Program-made: the position numbers and the translations under genes | DNA from: Oscillospiraceae bacterium | GTDB lineage: Bacteria; Bacillota; Clostridia; UBA1212; SIG427 | Assembly (NCBI GenBank): GCA_015069135.1 | Contig: SVJE01000007.1 | Coordinates: forward strand, 1-64,000 | DNA length: 64,000 nt | Direction of reading: 5' to 3' | Shown: positions 1 through 9,836 of the stretch, one piece after another | How the letters are laid out: every line of letters begins with the position of its first letter | Position numbering within the stretch: position 1 is the stretch's first letter | The notes under the pieces: model-generated | The model's input: only the letters and a program-made list of their open reading frames with translations | Told to the model about the DNA's origin: nothing | Database searches by the model: none

Positions 1-180
1 TTGCACTAACCTCCCAGTTAGAATACAATCTCCAGTGTTTTGATTGTTTTCTTCAAAAAGCAATCTCCTTTAAAATATTTATAATCAAGCCTTTCGGCAG
101 ATTATCAGTTCAATAAATTCTTATTTACCAATTAGTTAGGTTCTATCACAATTTACTATATATCGTTAAATAGATTATCA

Positions 181-217
181 AAAATGCCCACAGTTTTAAT
201 AACCTATGGGCATTTTG
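181..217 (-). terminator. terminator after the GH110-like gene
   Basis: Inverted repeat AAAATGCCCA..TGGGCATTTT with T-rich ends lies just past the stop of the gene at 229. It fits a rho-independent terminator for leftward transcription. The rest of 1-180 is AT-rich and I see no gene in it. Confidence 0.75.
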
Positions 218-228
218 TTCCTTAAACT

Positions 229-1902
229 TTATTTCTCTACCTCAACCTGATTGCAGTTTTCGATTATAAATCCATCTTCACTGATTCCCCAGGCCGGTGT
301 AAGGCTTTCATCCTGATAAAACTGGTTATTCCTATAAACAACCTTATCAAAAGACCTTATAAACATAAACCTTGGTTCATGCATTCTGAAGTAGTTATTC
401 TCCACAATCAAAGACTTACTGTAAGGCACATCAGTTACCACCTTCTGCTGTGGAAGAGCCTGAATAACAGCACCACCGGAATAAGCAGCATTATCAAAAC
501 GATTGTTGCGAACTACCAGGTTACCGCATGGTCCGCTTTCAAACCAGCTGTTGGCATCACCGTTAATATCAATAGCCTGGTTTATATTGTAAAATGTACA
601 GTTTTCAACTAATGCATCCTTACAGGTACTTAACAAGAAGCCACGAGGTCTGTTGTATCCACAACAAGTATTTTCAATGTGAACTTCCGGCATACGGGTA
701 AAATTTTCAAAAGCATGGCCTGCAGGTAAATTCTCCGGTAAAATCTCTTCTGTTTCAAGAACAACAAACTCTTTAGAAAGAAGCTTACTTTCCTTTACTG
801 TAACCTCTGCATATCTGCACAAAGTTTCATTATCGGTAATACCCACTCTGTCCCCTGCTTTGAAGATATTAACACCTCTCTGCTGTTCATGGCCAAAGTG
901 CAACAATACTGTATGGTCATCAAGTTTCTTACTTACAGGCACATACATACCGTGAATATTACAAGAGTCATCCATCATGCTTTCAAAACGACAACCGTCA
1001 ATATGTATAAGTCCTGAACAGTTTACAAAATGTGTAGCATCTGCATCTACAGAAAGAAGTCTGCCTTCACTTGGTACAGCCTGCACATTTTTAAGAGTGA
1101 TGTTTTCACAAATCTGGCAAATAACACCCATAGCCAATGTGTGGTTAAGTGTAACATTTTCAATAGTTATATTCTTTGAATCATTACCGAAGATGCCCGG
1201 GAACTCCCTTGAGTTATGAGCACAAAGCCAATACTTACCAACATTATGTTTAATGTTAAAATGCCCTTCCAGGCGAAGTCTGTTATCTGCCGGTTTAGAA
1301 GCTTTAAGATAGCGGTAAAATCCTGCTAAAAACGAATCAGCCTTAGTCTCTCCTAAGTATGCAAAATATGTATCTGTTACAGGCACCGGTCCCTTAAAAT
1401 CTCCGTCAAACTCATTTACCAACACTTTGTCAGTAACATTTTCCCAACCATCACCGTAAAAACGGAATTTGTGGTCAAGAATATCACAGTGGAACATGGA
1501 ATCGTCATATTCCATTTCCACATAGTCATCTCCGGCGTCTAAAATTTTACCATGGAAATACATAGGTTCACTGTACTCAACTGTTAAATTTTTTACAGTG
1601 ATATTTTCAGAACCATCAATTACAAAAGGCATAACTTTTCCGTGGAATATGATTTTTGCTCCTTCACCATCAATGGTAACATTCTTTTTGCCGATTAAAG
1701 GGAACACTATAGGCTTTACACCAAAGTCATTGTTGGAAATATAGTATTCTTTTTCAAAAGCATATTTGGGGTAAAAATGAAGCTCACCGCCACCTAAAGA
1801 AACGGTGTCTCCCTCATTTGCATTTTGTACCGCTGTAACTGCAGAAAGAGTCATATCCTGACCCTCTGCTAAGTATAAATAATCTCTTAAATTAATATTC
1901 AT
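229..1902 (-). CDS. right-handed parallel beta-helix protein, GH110 alpha-1,3-galactosidase-like
   Basis: A 557-residue protein built of short beta-helix repeats such as NITIENVTL, NITLKNVQ and LIVENNYF. The segment MMDDSCNIHG near the middle resembles the double-Asp region of GH110 exo-alpha-galactosidases, which remove terminal alpha-1,3-linked galactose. I see no convincing signal peptide, so the protein may be cytoplasmic. Its ATG overlaps the serC stop by one base (TAATG), so it is probably translated by coupling from serC, an odd partner for a glycosidase. A terminator follows. The beta-helix fold is clear. The GH110 assignment is inferred from the motif and length; another polysaccharide-active beta-helix family is possible. 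Confidence 0.6.
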   Translation of the reverse strand: MNINLRDYLYLAEGQDMTLSAVTAVQNANEGDTVSLGGGELHFYPKYAFEKEYYISNNDFGVKPIVFPLIGKKNVTIDGEGAKIIFHGKVMPFVIDGSENITVKNLTVEYSEPMYFHGKILDAGDDYVEMEYDDSMFHCDILDHKFRFYGDGWENVTDKVLVNEFDGDFKGPVPVTDTYFAYLGETKADSFLAGFYRYLKASKPADNRLRLEGHFNIKHNVGKYWLCAHNSREFPGIFGNDSKNITIENVTLNHTLAMGVICQICENITLKNVQAVPSEGRLLSVDADATHFVNCSGLIHIDGCRFESMMDDSCNIHGMYVPVSKKLDDHTVLLHFGHEQQRGVNIFKAGDRVGITDNETLCRYAEVTVKESKLLSKEFVVLETEEILPENLPAGHAFENFTRMPEVHIENTCCGYNRPRGFLLSTCKDALVENCTFYNINQAIDINGDANSWFESGPCGNLVVRNNRFDNAAYSGGAVIQALPQQKVVTDVPYSKSLIVENNYFRMHEPRFMFIRSFDKVVYRNNQFYQDESLTPAWGISEDGFIIENCNQVEVEK

Positions 1903-2987
1903 TATACGTTCTTTGCCTCAAAGTCCTTCATAAAGTCAACTAATGCCTGTACACCTTCAATTGGCATAGCATTGTAAATAGAAGCTCTCATACCGCCTAC
2001 ACTTCTGTGACCCTTAAGGTTTACAAAGCCGGCACTTGCTGCAGCTTTAACAAATGCAGCATCTTTATCAGCATCTCCTGTTACAAAAGGTACGTTCATT
2101 AAGGATCTGTCCTCAGGAACTACTGTACCTTTGAAAAGTGCAGAAGAATCAAGATAATCGTAAAGGATTTTTGCTTTAGCTTCGTTATACTCTTTCATCT
2201 TTTCAACGCCGCCAATTGTGTTCTTAATCCATTCAAGAACCAACTTACACATATAGATTGTGTAACATGGTGGTGTGTTAAACATAGAACCGTTATCAGC
2301 ATGAGTTTTGTAATCAAACATTGTAGGTGTAATGTCTCTTGCATTACCTATTAAGTCCTCACGAACAATAACGATTGTAAGGCCTGCAGGAGCAAGGTTC
2401 TTCTGAGCACCTGCAAATAAAAGACCAAACTTTGTTACATCCAAAGGTTCAGATAAAATGCATGATGAAATATCACCAACTAAAGTAACATTTCCTGTTT
2501 CAGGTAATGTGTTGAACTTTGTTCCATAGATTGTGTTATTCACACAAATATGGAAATAGTCAGCATCCTTTGTAAAAGTATCAGGATCAAGCTTTGGAAT
2601 GTATGAGAAAGTCTTGTCCTTAGATGATGCCACTGCATTAGCCTGACCGTATTTCTGTGCTTCCTGATAAGCTTTAACAGCCCACTGACCTGTAAGCACG
2701 AAGTCAGCCTTACCGCTACCGTTCATAAGGTTTAACGGAACCATTGCAAACTGTGACCAGGCACCGCCCTGCAAAAGCAGAACTTTGTAGTTGTCAGGAA
2801 TACCCATAAGTTCTCTTAAAAGTGACTCTGCACCATTGATAATCTCTTCAAAAATTGCGGATCTGTGAGACATTTCCATTACAGACATTCCGCATCCTTT
2901 ATAGTCTAACATTTCAGCAGCAGCTTTCTTTAATACTTCTTCAGGCAACGTGGATGGTCCTGCTGAAAAATTATATACTCTAGCCAT
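1902..2987 (-). CDS. serC: phosphoserine aminotransferase
   Basis: A 361-residue PLP enzyme that converts 3-phosphohydroxypyruvate and glutamate to phosphoserine and 2-oxoglutarate in serine synthesis. The protein opens with the family signature VYNFSAGPSTLP and carries the PLP-binding Lys in GAQKNLAPAG; length is normal for SerC. I chose the ATG at 2987 because AAGGAG sits about 9 bases upstream. A longer reading frame to 3014 would put that ribosome site inside the gene. A consensus promoter lies at 3027-3055. The usual neighbour serA is absent, and the next gene overlaps by one base. Confidence 0.95.
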   Translation of the reverse strand: MARVYNFSAGPSTLPEEVLKKAAAEMLDYKGCGMSVMEMSHRSAIFEEIINGAESLLRELMGIPDNYKVLLLQGGAWSQFAMVPLNLMNGSGKADFVLTGQWAVKAYQEAQKYGQANAVASSKDKTFSYIPKLDPDTFTKDADYFHICVNNTIYGTKFNTLPETGNVTLVGDISSCILSEPLDVTKFGLLFAGAQKNLAPAGLTIVIVREDLIGNARDITPTMFDYKTHADNGSMFNTPPCYTIYMCKLVLEWIKNTIGGVEKMKEYNEAKAKILYDYLDSSALFKGTVVPEDRSLMNVPFVTGDADKDAAFVKAAASAGFVNLKGHRSVGGMRASIYNAMPIEGVQALVDFMKDFEAKNV

Positions 2988-3026
2988 TTCAAAAAACTCC
3001 TTAAACATTTTCAATATATGGTGTTT

Positions 3027-3055
3027 ATTATATTTTTAACCGTTGAAAGTGTCAA
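3027..3055 (-). promoter_or_regulatory. consensus promoter for serC
   Basis: On the minus strand TTGACA (3050-3055) and TATAAT (3027-3032) are separated by exactly 17 bases. This is a perfect sigma-A type promoter upstream of the chosen serC start. A copy of the dispersed octamer GGTAAAAT (3056-3063) abuts the -35 box. Confidence 0.85.
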
Positions 3056-3058
3056 GGT

Positions 3059-3096
3059 AAAATTAAAGACCGACTTATAACAAATATAAGCCAGTC
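3059..3096 (-). terminator. terminator after the lipoprotein gene
   Basis: Stem GACTGGCTTATA / TATAAGTCGGTC on the minus strand is followed by TTTAATTTT. It lies between the lipoprotein stop at 3115 and the serC promoter. Confidence 0.65.
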
Positions 3097-3114
3097 CTAA
3101 TTATTCGTTATTAA

Positions 3115-4515
3115 TCAATTCTTGGTACTTATACGAAAAATGCCATTCACACAATGATACAAATAAGTTTCTAAATAGTTTAGCACACCCTCAGGTCCCA
3201 ATTGCACTTGCATATGTAAAGGTATATCCATCAGTTCTTCACTTATATCAGGTATAGCCGGAGAGTTATCCATGGGAACCAGAACATATCCATCCTTTGT
3301 TTTTTCAACAGTACAATAAAGCAGGAATTCCACAGGTCTATCATCTTGCTCATATTCCATTATAGGATAATAACCACTATACGTTACCAAAGATGTCTCA
3401 CCATATACTTCTTTCAAATCCTTCATTTCTTTAGTAACTGAGAAGTATGGTTCATACACGTAACATTCATTAAAAGTTGCTATTTCGTCCGGTACATTAT
3501 CACCTTTAAAACAAACACCTTCTATTTGAACTTTTGTTTTGGTAAAATATTCATACTCTTTTAAAGAACTGATACCACTATCATTTTCAACTTGTTGTCC
3601 GGATTCGATAACATTGCATTTAAAAGCCACCCCATTCTTTTCGGGCAAATTCACAATGTTTCTGTTTTTTTCTTTTATTCCAAAAAATTCAGCTTTCTTA
3701 TCCGAATTCAGATTGTACACCGGTGTAGTATTAATTTTACCTAAATCATCTGCCACAGTACCAGCGTAAATATATTCAAATGTATCACTTTCGCCGTACT
3801 TGATCCATGTGCCTATATACTGAAGCATGTCTCGTGGTGTATATAATTCTCGCCTGTAAGCATGTAAACCATTCTCACTAAGACACACAGCAGCATCATT
3901 TCTATACGGAAAAAGCGCTATTTCATATTCAATATCTTTATACTGGTACGTGTCAATTCCTCCATGTATAAGATACCGATGTCCTTCCAGCATAGGATAA
4001 TAATCTTCTATAGATACAAAGTCACCAACCAAAAACTCATCAGTAACCTCATCCATATCTTCCGTTACCATAAAAAAGTCTTCAACGTAAGGGATAATAT
4101 CTCCCTGATTTATTTCAGCATCTACCATAGGGCCTTTATAATGAACTTTCAATACTTTCACAGGAGTAATTACAACACTTAAGTAATCACCGTTACCTTT
4201 TTCTATATAACGATAACCATTTATGGTTCTATCGGCTTCAAACTTTACCATTTCTCTCTGACCGGAAACTTCACATTCAAGAATAATTCCCGGTTGAAAC
4301 CCTTTAAACATAGATTCATATTGATCATATATCAGTGCATCAAAGCTCACATCATCCAATATATTTTTATTGATGTTTTCGTATGAAGCATAAGCATGTT
4401 GAACATGTATAGGATTCTCTCCTATATCAATAATCTCTGTTTCTGCTTTTTTACAACCACTTAAAGCAAAAATAACTAACAAGCTTAGAACAAAAAATAT
4501 TAGTCTTCTATTCAT
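3115..4515 (-). CDS. putative lipoprotein of unknown function
   Basis: A 466-residue secreted protein with a lipoprotein signal: MNRRLIFFVL, a hydrophobic core, and the lipobox LSGC around residue 20, so it should be lipid-anchored on the outer face of the membrane. I do not recognise the mature part; it is acidic, rich in Tyr and Glu, with no repeats I can define. I chose the ATG at 4515 because GAGGTGGGG lies just upstream and a promoter at 4547-4575 would start transcription inside any longer version. It is monocistronic, with its own promoter and terminator. Confidence 0.7.
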   Translation of the reverse strand: MNRRLIFFVLSLLVIFALSGCKKAETEIIDIGENPIHVQHAYASYENINKNILDDVSFDALIYDQYESMFKGFQPGIILECEVSGQREMVKFEADRTINGYRYIEKGNGDYLSVVITPVKVLKVHYKGPMVDAEINQGDIIPYVEDFFMVTEDMDEVTDEFLVGDFVSIEDYYPMLEGHRYLIHGGIDTYQYKDIEYEIALFPYRNDAAVCLSENGLHAYRRELYTPRDMLQYIGTWIKYGESDTFEYIYAGTVADDLGKINTTPVYNLNSDKKAEFFGIKEKNRNIVNLPEKNGVAFKCNVIESGQQVENDSGISSLKEYEYFTKTKVQIEGVCFKGDNVPDEIATFNECYVYEPYFSVTKEMKDLKEVYGETSLVTYSGYYPIMEYEQDDRPVEFLLYCTVEKTKDGYVLVPMDNSPAIPDISEELMDIPLHMQVQLGPEGVLNYLETYLYHCVNGIFRISTKN

Positions 4516-4546
4516 ATCATCCCCACCTCTTGTTATCGTTACTTTC

Positions 4547-4575
4547 ATTCTACATAATTGTTATTTTTTTGTCAA
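4547..4575 (-). promoter_or_regulatory. promoter for the lipoprotein gene
   Basis: TTGACA (4570-4575) and TAGAAT (4547-4552) on the minus strand, spacer 17. The predicted transcript start is about 25 bases before the ATG at 4515. Confidence 0.7.
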
Positions 4576-4721
4576 TGTTTTCAACAAAATCTCCTTCCTA
4601 GTAGTACACCGGGAAGTATGTATCTGATATATTAGATAGAACATCTTATAAAATATTAAACCATCTCTATGGTGAACTGCACGTAGCAGACCCCAATGAG
4701 ACGGTCAGTATCCAGTATATA

Positions 4722-5474
4722 TTAGTGTTCTAAGTTTATAACTTCCTCATACACCCTATCGTACACTTCATCAGCTACAGCCTCACCAAAGAAAAGTTCT
4801 GAAGCTTTTACCGCCTGTGCCACCAGCATATAAAGTCCATTTTCAGCCTTCACACCCATTTTACGGGCATCTGCCACTAACTTGGTTGTGAGAGGGTTAT
4901 AGATAACATCCAACACACCTTCCAATTTGGTAAAATGCTTCACTTCCACCGGTGCCTCATCTGTATTGGGGTACATTCCCACAGGGGTAGTGTTTATAAG
5001 AATATCTGAATCATAGTAATCCGGCAAATCCTCGTAAGTTATGGGACCTTTACGGGAAACCACAGTTACTGAGGCTGCACCCTTATCCTTGACCACATTG
5101 GAAGCAGTTAACATTGTACCACCACTGCCTAAGATGAGAACCTTTTTATCCTGAAATAAAAGGCCGGACCTCTCCGCCATTTTAGAAAAGCCTGTATAGT
5201 CTGTGTTATACGCCCAAAGCTCACCATCACGATTTACAATGGTGTTAACACTACCAATCCTCTCTGCCAAAGGATCCACATGGTCACAGTAAGGTATAAC
5301 TTCCTTTTTATATGGTATGGTTACATTTATCCCCTTAAAATCCTTAGCCTTCATAAAAGCATCTAAAATTTCAGGGAGTATTGGGGTAATCTGGTAGTCA
5401 TAGTCCCCTATAAACCCATGGACAATTTTAGAATAGCTGTGTCCCAAAGGATTCCCTATAAGTCCGTACTCCAT
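4722..5474 (-). CDS. aroE: shikimate dehydrogenase
   Basis: A 250-residue NADP-dependent enzyme reducing 3-dehydroshikimate to shikimate in the chorismate pathway. The substrate domain shows GHSYSK at the start and NVTIPYKKEV with the catalytic Lys. NTDYTGF supplies the conserved Asp, and a Rossmann part contains LILGSGGT. Somewhat short for AroE (usually 270-290). It is the last gene of the aromatic operon, one base after the pheA stop. I see no strong terminator in 4576-4721. Confidence 0.9.
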   Translation of the reverse strand: MEYGLIGNPLGHSYSKIVHGFIGDYDYQITPILPEILDAFMKAKDFKGINVTIPYKKEVIPYCDHVDPLAERIGSVNTIVNRDGELWAYNTDYTGFSKMAERSGLLFQDKKVLILGSGGTMLTASNVVKDKGAASVTVVSRKGPITYEDLPDYYDSDILINTTPVGMYPNTDEAPVEVKHFTKLEGVLDVIYNPLTTKLVADARKMGVKAENGLYMLVAQAVKASELFFGEAVADEVYDRVYEEVINLEH

Positions 5475-5475
5475 A

Positions 5476-6615
5476 TTAAACCTCCGTATAGCTTCCTAAA
5501 AATACGAATTTATCAGGGCCCTGCTCTAATTCAGCCAAAAGACTTAATACCGCTTCAGAGTAAACAGAAGCCTCTAAGTCAAAATAGAACATAAATTCAA
5601 AATCTTTTCCCGGGATAGGACGGCTCTCTAATTTTGTAAGGTTAATGTCCAGAGCAGCAAACTTAGAAATCAAGCTGTAAAGAGCACCGGGACGATGGTT
5701 CAAGGTAAACATAAGGCTCATCTTGTTAGATCCCGGATAAATTTCCAGCTTTTTAGAAATACAAATAAATCTTGTATAGTTATTGGCACTGTTCTGAATT
5801 TCCACATCTAAAGCATTAAGTCCGTAAATTTCTGCACAGTTACGGGAAGAAATTGCAGCCGCATCTTTTTCAGCACGGTCAGCAACCATTTTAGCAGCCA
5901 CTGCAGTATTTTCCACAATATGAACCTGAATTTCAGGATGTGCTGATAAAAACTCACTGCACTGACCAATAGCCTGCTCATGGGAGTAAATATGTTTAAC
6001 ATCTGAAAGTTTTGCATCTCCCCTTACTAACAAGCTATGATTTATTAAAACCTTAATTCTCTTGGCAATGCTGAAGTTATACTTTTTCATTAAGTCATAC
6101 ACTTCAGTTACAGATCCGTGTACACTGTTTTCAATTGGTAAAATACCATACTGGCAAAGGTTTTTGTCTACTGCATTAAACACACCCTTAAAATCATTCA
6201 TGTACATAATAGAAGGTCTTGAGAAAAGTCTGTCACAAGCAATCTGTGAATAAGCACCTTCTATACCCTGACAAGCAACAATAGCCTGCTTTGTAAATTC
6301 CTTAGGTGTATTTTCAAGAGCCTCATTTATTTTTTCAACTAAAGGTGATTCCTTATAAACAATTCTGCTCTGATGTGAACGGCTTACATCCATTAAAGTT
6401 GTATAAAGCACCTTGGTATGAAGAGCCATTTCCTCATCCTGATCCTTTGTTATTCTGGCCAAAAGTTCTCTTTCACGAAGTCTGTCCATAATAGGGAGTT
6501 TATTCTCTGCTTTGTACTTTCCTATTTCTCCTGCAACCTTCATTCTCTCTTCAAAAAGAGCTACCATTTTATCATCTATTTCATTAATCTGCTTTCTTAA
6601 ATCTTCCATTGCCAT
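5476..6615 (-). CDS. pheA: bifunctional chorismate mutase / prephenate dehydratase
   Basis: A 379-residue P-protein making phenylpyruvate from chorismate through prephenate. Residues about 1-85 form an AroQ chorismate mutase (DLRKQINEIDDKMVALFEERM). A prephenate dehydratase domain follows (GIEGAYSQIA, PIENSVHGSV). A C-terminal ACT domain has the Phe-binding ESRP motif (KLESRPIPG), so feedback inhibition by Phe is expected. The start at 6615 is set by GAGGTGG seven bases upstream. A longer frame would overlap aroC without a ribosome site. Fifth-to-sixth junction of the aro operon; aroE follows directly. Confidence 0.93.
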   Translation of the reverse strand: MAMEDLRKQINEIDDKMVALFEERMKVAGEIGKYKAENKLPIMDRLRERELLARITKDQDEEMALHTKVLYTTLMDVSRSHQSRIVYKESPLVEKINEALENTPKEFTKQAIVACQGIEGAYSQIACDRLFSRPSIMYMNDFKGVFNAVDKNLCQYGILPIENSVHGSVTEVYDLMKKYNFSIAKRIKVLINHSLLVRGDAKLSDVKHIYSHEQAIGQCSEFLSAHPEIQVHIVENTAVAAKMVADRAEKDAAAISSRNCAEIYGLNALDVEIQNSANNYTRFICISKKLEIYPGSNKMSLMFTLNHRPGALYSLISKFAALDINLTKLESRPIPGKDFEFMFYFDLEASVYSEAVLSLLAELEQGPDKFVFLGSYTEV

Positions 6616-6632
6616 AATACTTCCACCTCTTA

Positions 6633-7676
6633 TTAAGCTAATAAATCTAACATACAAAGAGCTGCCACAGCTTCCACCACCGGCACTGCTCTTGGAACTA
6701 TACAACTGTCATGGCGACCCTTAACTTCTAATGTAGCATCCTTCATTTCAGAAAGGCTTACAGACTCCTGTTCCTTACCAATAGAAGGTGTAGGCTTAAT
6801 TGCAAGTCTGAATATTATAGGCATACCTGAAGTAATACCCCCTAAAATACCGCCTGCGTTATTGTTAACTGCCTTAACCTGACCGTCAATCACTCTGTAT
6901 GGGTCATTATTCTCTGAACCTCGCATGGAAGCCACCTTAAATCCTGCACCAAATTCTAAACCCTTAACAGCAGGAATACCAAACAAAGCTTTAGCAAGTA
7001 CATTTTCAACACCATCAAACATAGGATCACCTATACCTGCAGGCATACCTGTTATTGCACATTCAATAACGCCGCCGATAGAATCATTATCCTCTGCCGC
7101 AGCCATTATCTCTGCTTCCATTTCTTCTGTTAAAAGTGGACCATCGAAATTATCAGCTGTTAAATTCACAGCATCATACAAGGACGCTTCTGCCTTTCCT
7201 ATTTTAACAATATGAGCACCTATGCTAATTCCTTTTCTCTCTAAAATCTGCAAAGCTAATCCACCGGCAATACAAAGAGGCGCTGTCAGTCTGCCTGAAA
7301 AATGACCTCCACCTGCCACATCATTAAAACCTTTGTATTTTACACAGGCAGGATAATCAGAATGTCCCGGTCTCGGCACATCTTTAATTTCTTTATAGTC
7401 CTGGCTTCTCTGGTCTTTGTTTTCTATAATAGCTGCAAAAGGAGCACCACAGGTAACACCTGCAACCAGTCCGGAAAGCACTTCCACCTGGTCAGGTTCA
7501 TTTCTTTTAGTTGAATAAATTCCGTCGCTGGGCTTTCTTCTGTTCATAAAAGCCTGTAACTTAACCATGTCGATTTTTTCACCAACAGGCAGGCCATCCA
7601 CCACCACGCCTATAGCCTTGGAATGAGATTGACCGAAAACAGATACTTTAATATTTTTACCGAACTCAGATGACAT
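6633..7676 (-). CDS. aroC: chorismate synthase
   Basis: A 347-residue FMN-dependent enzyme eliminating phosphate from EPSP to give chorismate. The family regions are visible: FGQSHSKAIGVVVDGLP near the start, GGHFSGRLTAPLCIAGGLA, NDSIGGVIE, and GRHDSCIVPRAVPVVEA near the end. The first signature reads GQSHS rather than the usual GESHG, keeping the His but losing the acidic residue. The start overlaps the aroA stop by 11 bases, so the two are translationally coupled. Confidence 0.93.
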   Translation of the reverse strand: MSSEFGKNIKVSVFGQSHSKAIGVVVDGLPVGEKIDMVKLQAFMNRRKPSDGIYSTKRNEPDQVEVLSGLVAGVTCGAPFAAIIENKDQRSQDYKEIKDVPRPGHSDYPACVKYKGFNDVAGGGHFSGRLTAPLCIAGGLALQILERKGISIGAHIVKIGKAEASLYDAVNLTADNFDGPLLTEEMEAEIMAAAEDNDSIGGVIECAITGMPAGIGDPMFDGVENVLAKALFGIPAVKGLEFGAGFKVASMRGSENNDPYRVIDGQVKAVNNNAGGILGGITSGMPIIFRLAIKPTPSIGKEQESVSLSEMKDATLEVKGRHDSCIVPRAVPVVEAVAALCMLDLLA

Positions 7677-8802
7677 TTAAGTGTCCTCCTAACTTTTCAA
7701 AATCTTCAAAGAATGTAGGGTATGACTTGTCCACTGCCCCTGCATCTGTAATTATAACAGGTTCTTTACAAATTGTTGAGGCAATAGCTGTTGCCATAAC
7801 TATACGGTGGTCATTGGCACTATCCACAGTACCACCTTTAAGACTGCCTGTGCCCTCAATTATTAACCCTTCAGGAAGTTCCTTGGCGCATCCCCCTAAG
7901 TTATTTATCATTTCACATACAGTTTTAATTCTGTCGCTTTCTTTAATCCGAAGTCTTGCTGCGTTTTCAATATATGTAGTGCCTTGTCTTCCGGAAGCAA
8001 TTACGCTGATAACAGGTACCAAGTCCGGAATATCCTTAACATCAATATGAAGATCACCGCTGATTTTAGCATCTTCTAATATCTTAACTATGGCCTTGTC
8101 CCCCTGATATGAGTTTTCATCAAGGCCTGTAACATTAATACCTGCAGCCAACCAGAAAGCGCTGTTGGACCAGTCTCCTTCAGGTGCTACAGTTTCCGGT
8201 AAAATGTATTTTTGTCCTCCCGGAACTTTGTAATAATTTTCACCTTGTTCTACCTTAATTCCGAAATTTCCAAGCACTTTCATTGTCATATTTACATAAC
8301 CTACAGACTCTAAAGGTGTGGTAAGCTTTATAATGCTGTCTCCATCCAACAAAGGGGTAGCAAAGAGCAAACCTGAGATGTACTGTGAGCTAACATTTCC
8401 GGGAAGTTCATATGTTCCCGACTTCAATTTACCTTTTACAGTCATAGGTAAAAGGTCTCTGTCAAAGCTTGCACCGTTTTCTCTCATGGCATCGCAAAGT
8501 TCCTTGAAAGGTCTGGATGTTAGTCTCCCCTGTCCTGTTAAAGAAGTTTCTTCTTTTAGTGCTGCTGCCACCGGTAAAATAAACCTGGCTGTACTTCCGC
8601 TTTCACCACAGCTAAGTACATCCCCTGAGTCCAAAGCTTTAAGGCAAGCGTTTGTGGCATCTATATCTTTAGAGGTCCATTCTAATTTAAGCGGTGCTCC
8701 ACCTGCCAGATAGTTTGCTATCATTAAACGGTGTGCATCTGACTTAGATGGTATTGCTTTTATAGTACCTGATATTTTACCGGGCATGATTTTGATGTTC
8801 AT
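7666..8802 (-). CDS. aroA: EPSP synthase, compact form
   Basis: A 378-residue 5-enolpyruvylshikimate-3-phosphate synthase joining shikimate-3-phosphate and PEP. The substrate-binding SKSDAHR, CGESGSTARFILP, and SNDHRIVMATAIA blocks are present. It is about 50 residues shorter than typical AroA (about 427), mainly from short loops, since all recognisable blocks remain. The ATG overlaps the aroB stop as ATGA (8799-8802), and that junction also contains the dispersed octamer GGTAAAAT. Confidence 0.9.
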   Translation of the reverse strand: MNIKIMPGKISGTIKAIPSKSDAHRLMIANYLAGGAPLKLEWTSKDIDATNACLKALDSGDVLSCGESGSTARFILPVAAALKEETSLTGQGRLTSRPFKELCDAMRENGASFDRDLLPMTVKGKLKSGTYELPGNVSSQYISGLLFATPLLDGDSIIKLTTPLESVGYVNMTMKVLGNFGIKVEQGENYYKVPGGQKYILPETVAPEGDWSNSAFWLAAGINVTGLDENSYQGDKAIVKILEDAKISGDLHIDVKDIPDLVPVISVIASGRQGTTYIENAARLRIKESDRIKTVCEMINNLGGCAKELPEGLIIEGTGSLKGGTVDSANDHRIVMATAIASTICKEPVIITDAGAVDKSYPTFFEDFEKLGGHLNVI

Positions 8803-9836
8803 TTTACCATAGCCTCCAGCTCTGATATTTCCACTGTCTTAAGCAGGCACTTACCTAACTTTTCAGGTAATACCAATGTTATACTGTTGCCCTTTCGCTT
8901 TTTGTCTTTCATGGCTACAGCAAGCAAATCGTCCATAGGTATATCTGTAGAAACAGGGAGGTTGTACTTTTTAAGAACTTTTGAAATTCTGTCTTTGCAA
9001 GGTTCTTTTGAGAAGCCTGTTTTCTCTGCAATTTCAGCTGCAATTACCATACCTATAGCCACTGCATGACCATGAGTAATTGTATATCCGGAACATTTTT
9101 CAATTCCGTGGGCAAATGTGTGACCAAAGTTAAGTAGCTGCCTTACTCCTGTATCTCTTTCATCAGCCTCAACCACATCACGTTTAATAGCAACACAAGC
9201 GGCCACCATTTCTTCGTAATCGTTCTCCTCAATACCTGCTTCGAACTTTTCAAAAAGCTCTATATCCCACATGGCACCATATTTAATTGCTTCTGCCATA
9301 CCGTCTGCAAAAATCGCAGGTTCCAAAGTCTTAAATGTATCCAAGTCACAGAAAACTGCCTCCGGCTGCCAGAAGGCACCTGCTAAATTCTTACCTGCCT
9401 CTAAGTCAATGGCTGTTTTCCCGCCAACCGAGGAATCCACTGCTGCCAAAAGTGTGGTAGGAATCTGAATAAATTCAATACCTCTTAAGAATATGGAGGC
9501 TGCGAAACCTGCCATATCTCCTGTAACACCACCACCTAAAGCGGCAATTTTATCTGTTCTGGTAAAATTATTTTCTGCCAGAAACTCAAGTATTTTACCA
9601 AGTTCCTTTATATTTTTAGAAGGTTCACCATGAGGAAATGTATAGCTTACAACTTTGTAACCTACAGCTTCTAATTTAGCTTTTGTGGCTTCTCCGTAAA
9701 GAGCCATTACAGTATCATCGGAAATAAGGGCAATTTTGCAATCAGCCTTTTCATTTATACCATTCTCTGAAAGAGACAAGTCTCTTCCTATGTATACGTT
9801 ATAGTTTTTTGAAGCACTTACATTTACTGTTGTCAT
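8799..9836 (-). CDS. aroB: 3-dehydroquinate synthase
   Basis: A 345-residue NAD- and metal-dependent enzyme that cyclises DAHP to 3-dehydroquinate. The signature run ALGGGVTGDMAGFAAS, the IPTTLLAAVDSSVGGKTA block and the metal-binding His regions NFGHTFAHGIE and THGHAVAIGM are all seen. Length is normal. It overlaps tyrA and aroA by four bases on either side, inside the aromatic operon. No aroD or aroK is found in the window, so those steps must be encoded elsewhere. Confidence 0.95.
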   Translation of the reverse strand: MTTVNVSASKNYNVYIGRDLSLSENGINEKADCKIALISDDTVMALYGEATKAKLEAVGYKVVSYTFPHGEPSKNIKELGKILEFLAENNFTRTDKIAALGGGVTGDMAGFAASIFLRGIEFIQIPTTLLAAVDSSVGGKTAIDLEAGKNLAGAFWQPEAVFCDLDTFKTLEPAIFADGMAEAIKYGAMWDIELFEKFEAGIEENDYEEMVAACVAIKRDVVEADERDTGVRQLLNFGHTFAHGIEKCSGYTITHGHAVAIGMVIAAEIAEKTGFSKEPCKDRISKVLKKYNLPVSTDIPMDDLLAVAMKDKKRKGNSITLVLPEKLGKCLLKTVEISELEAMVK

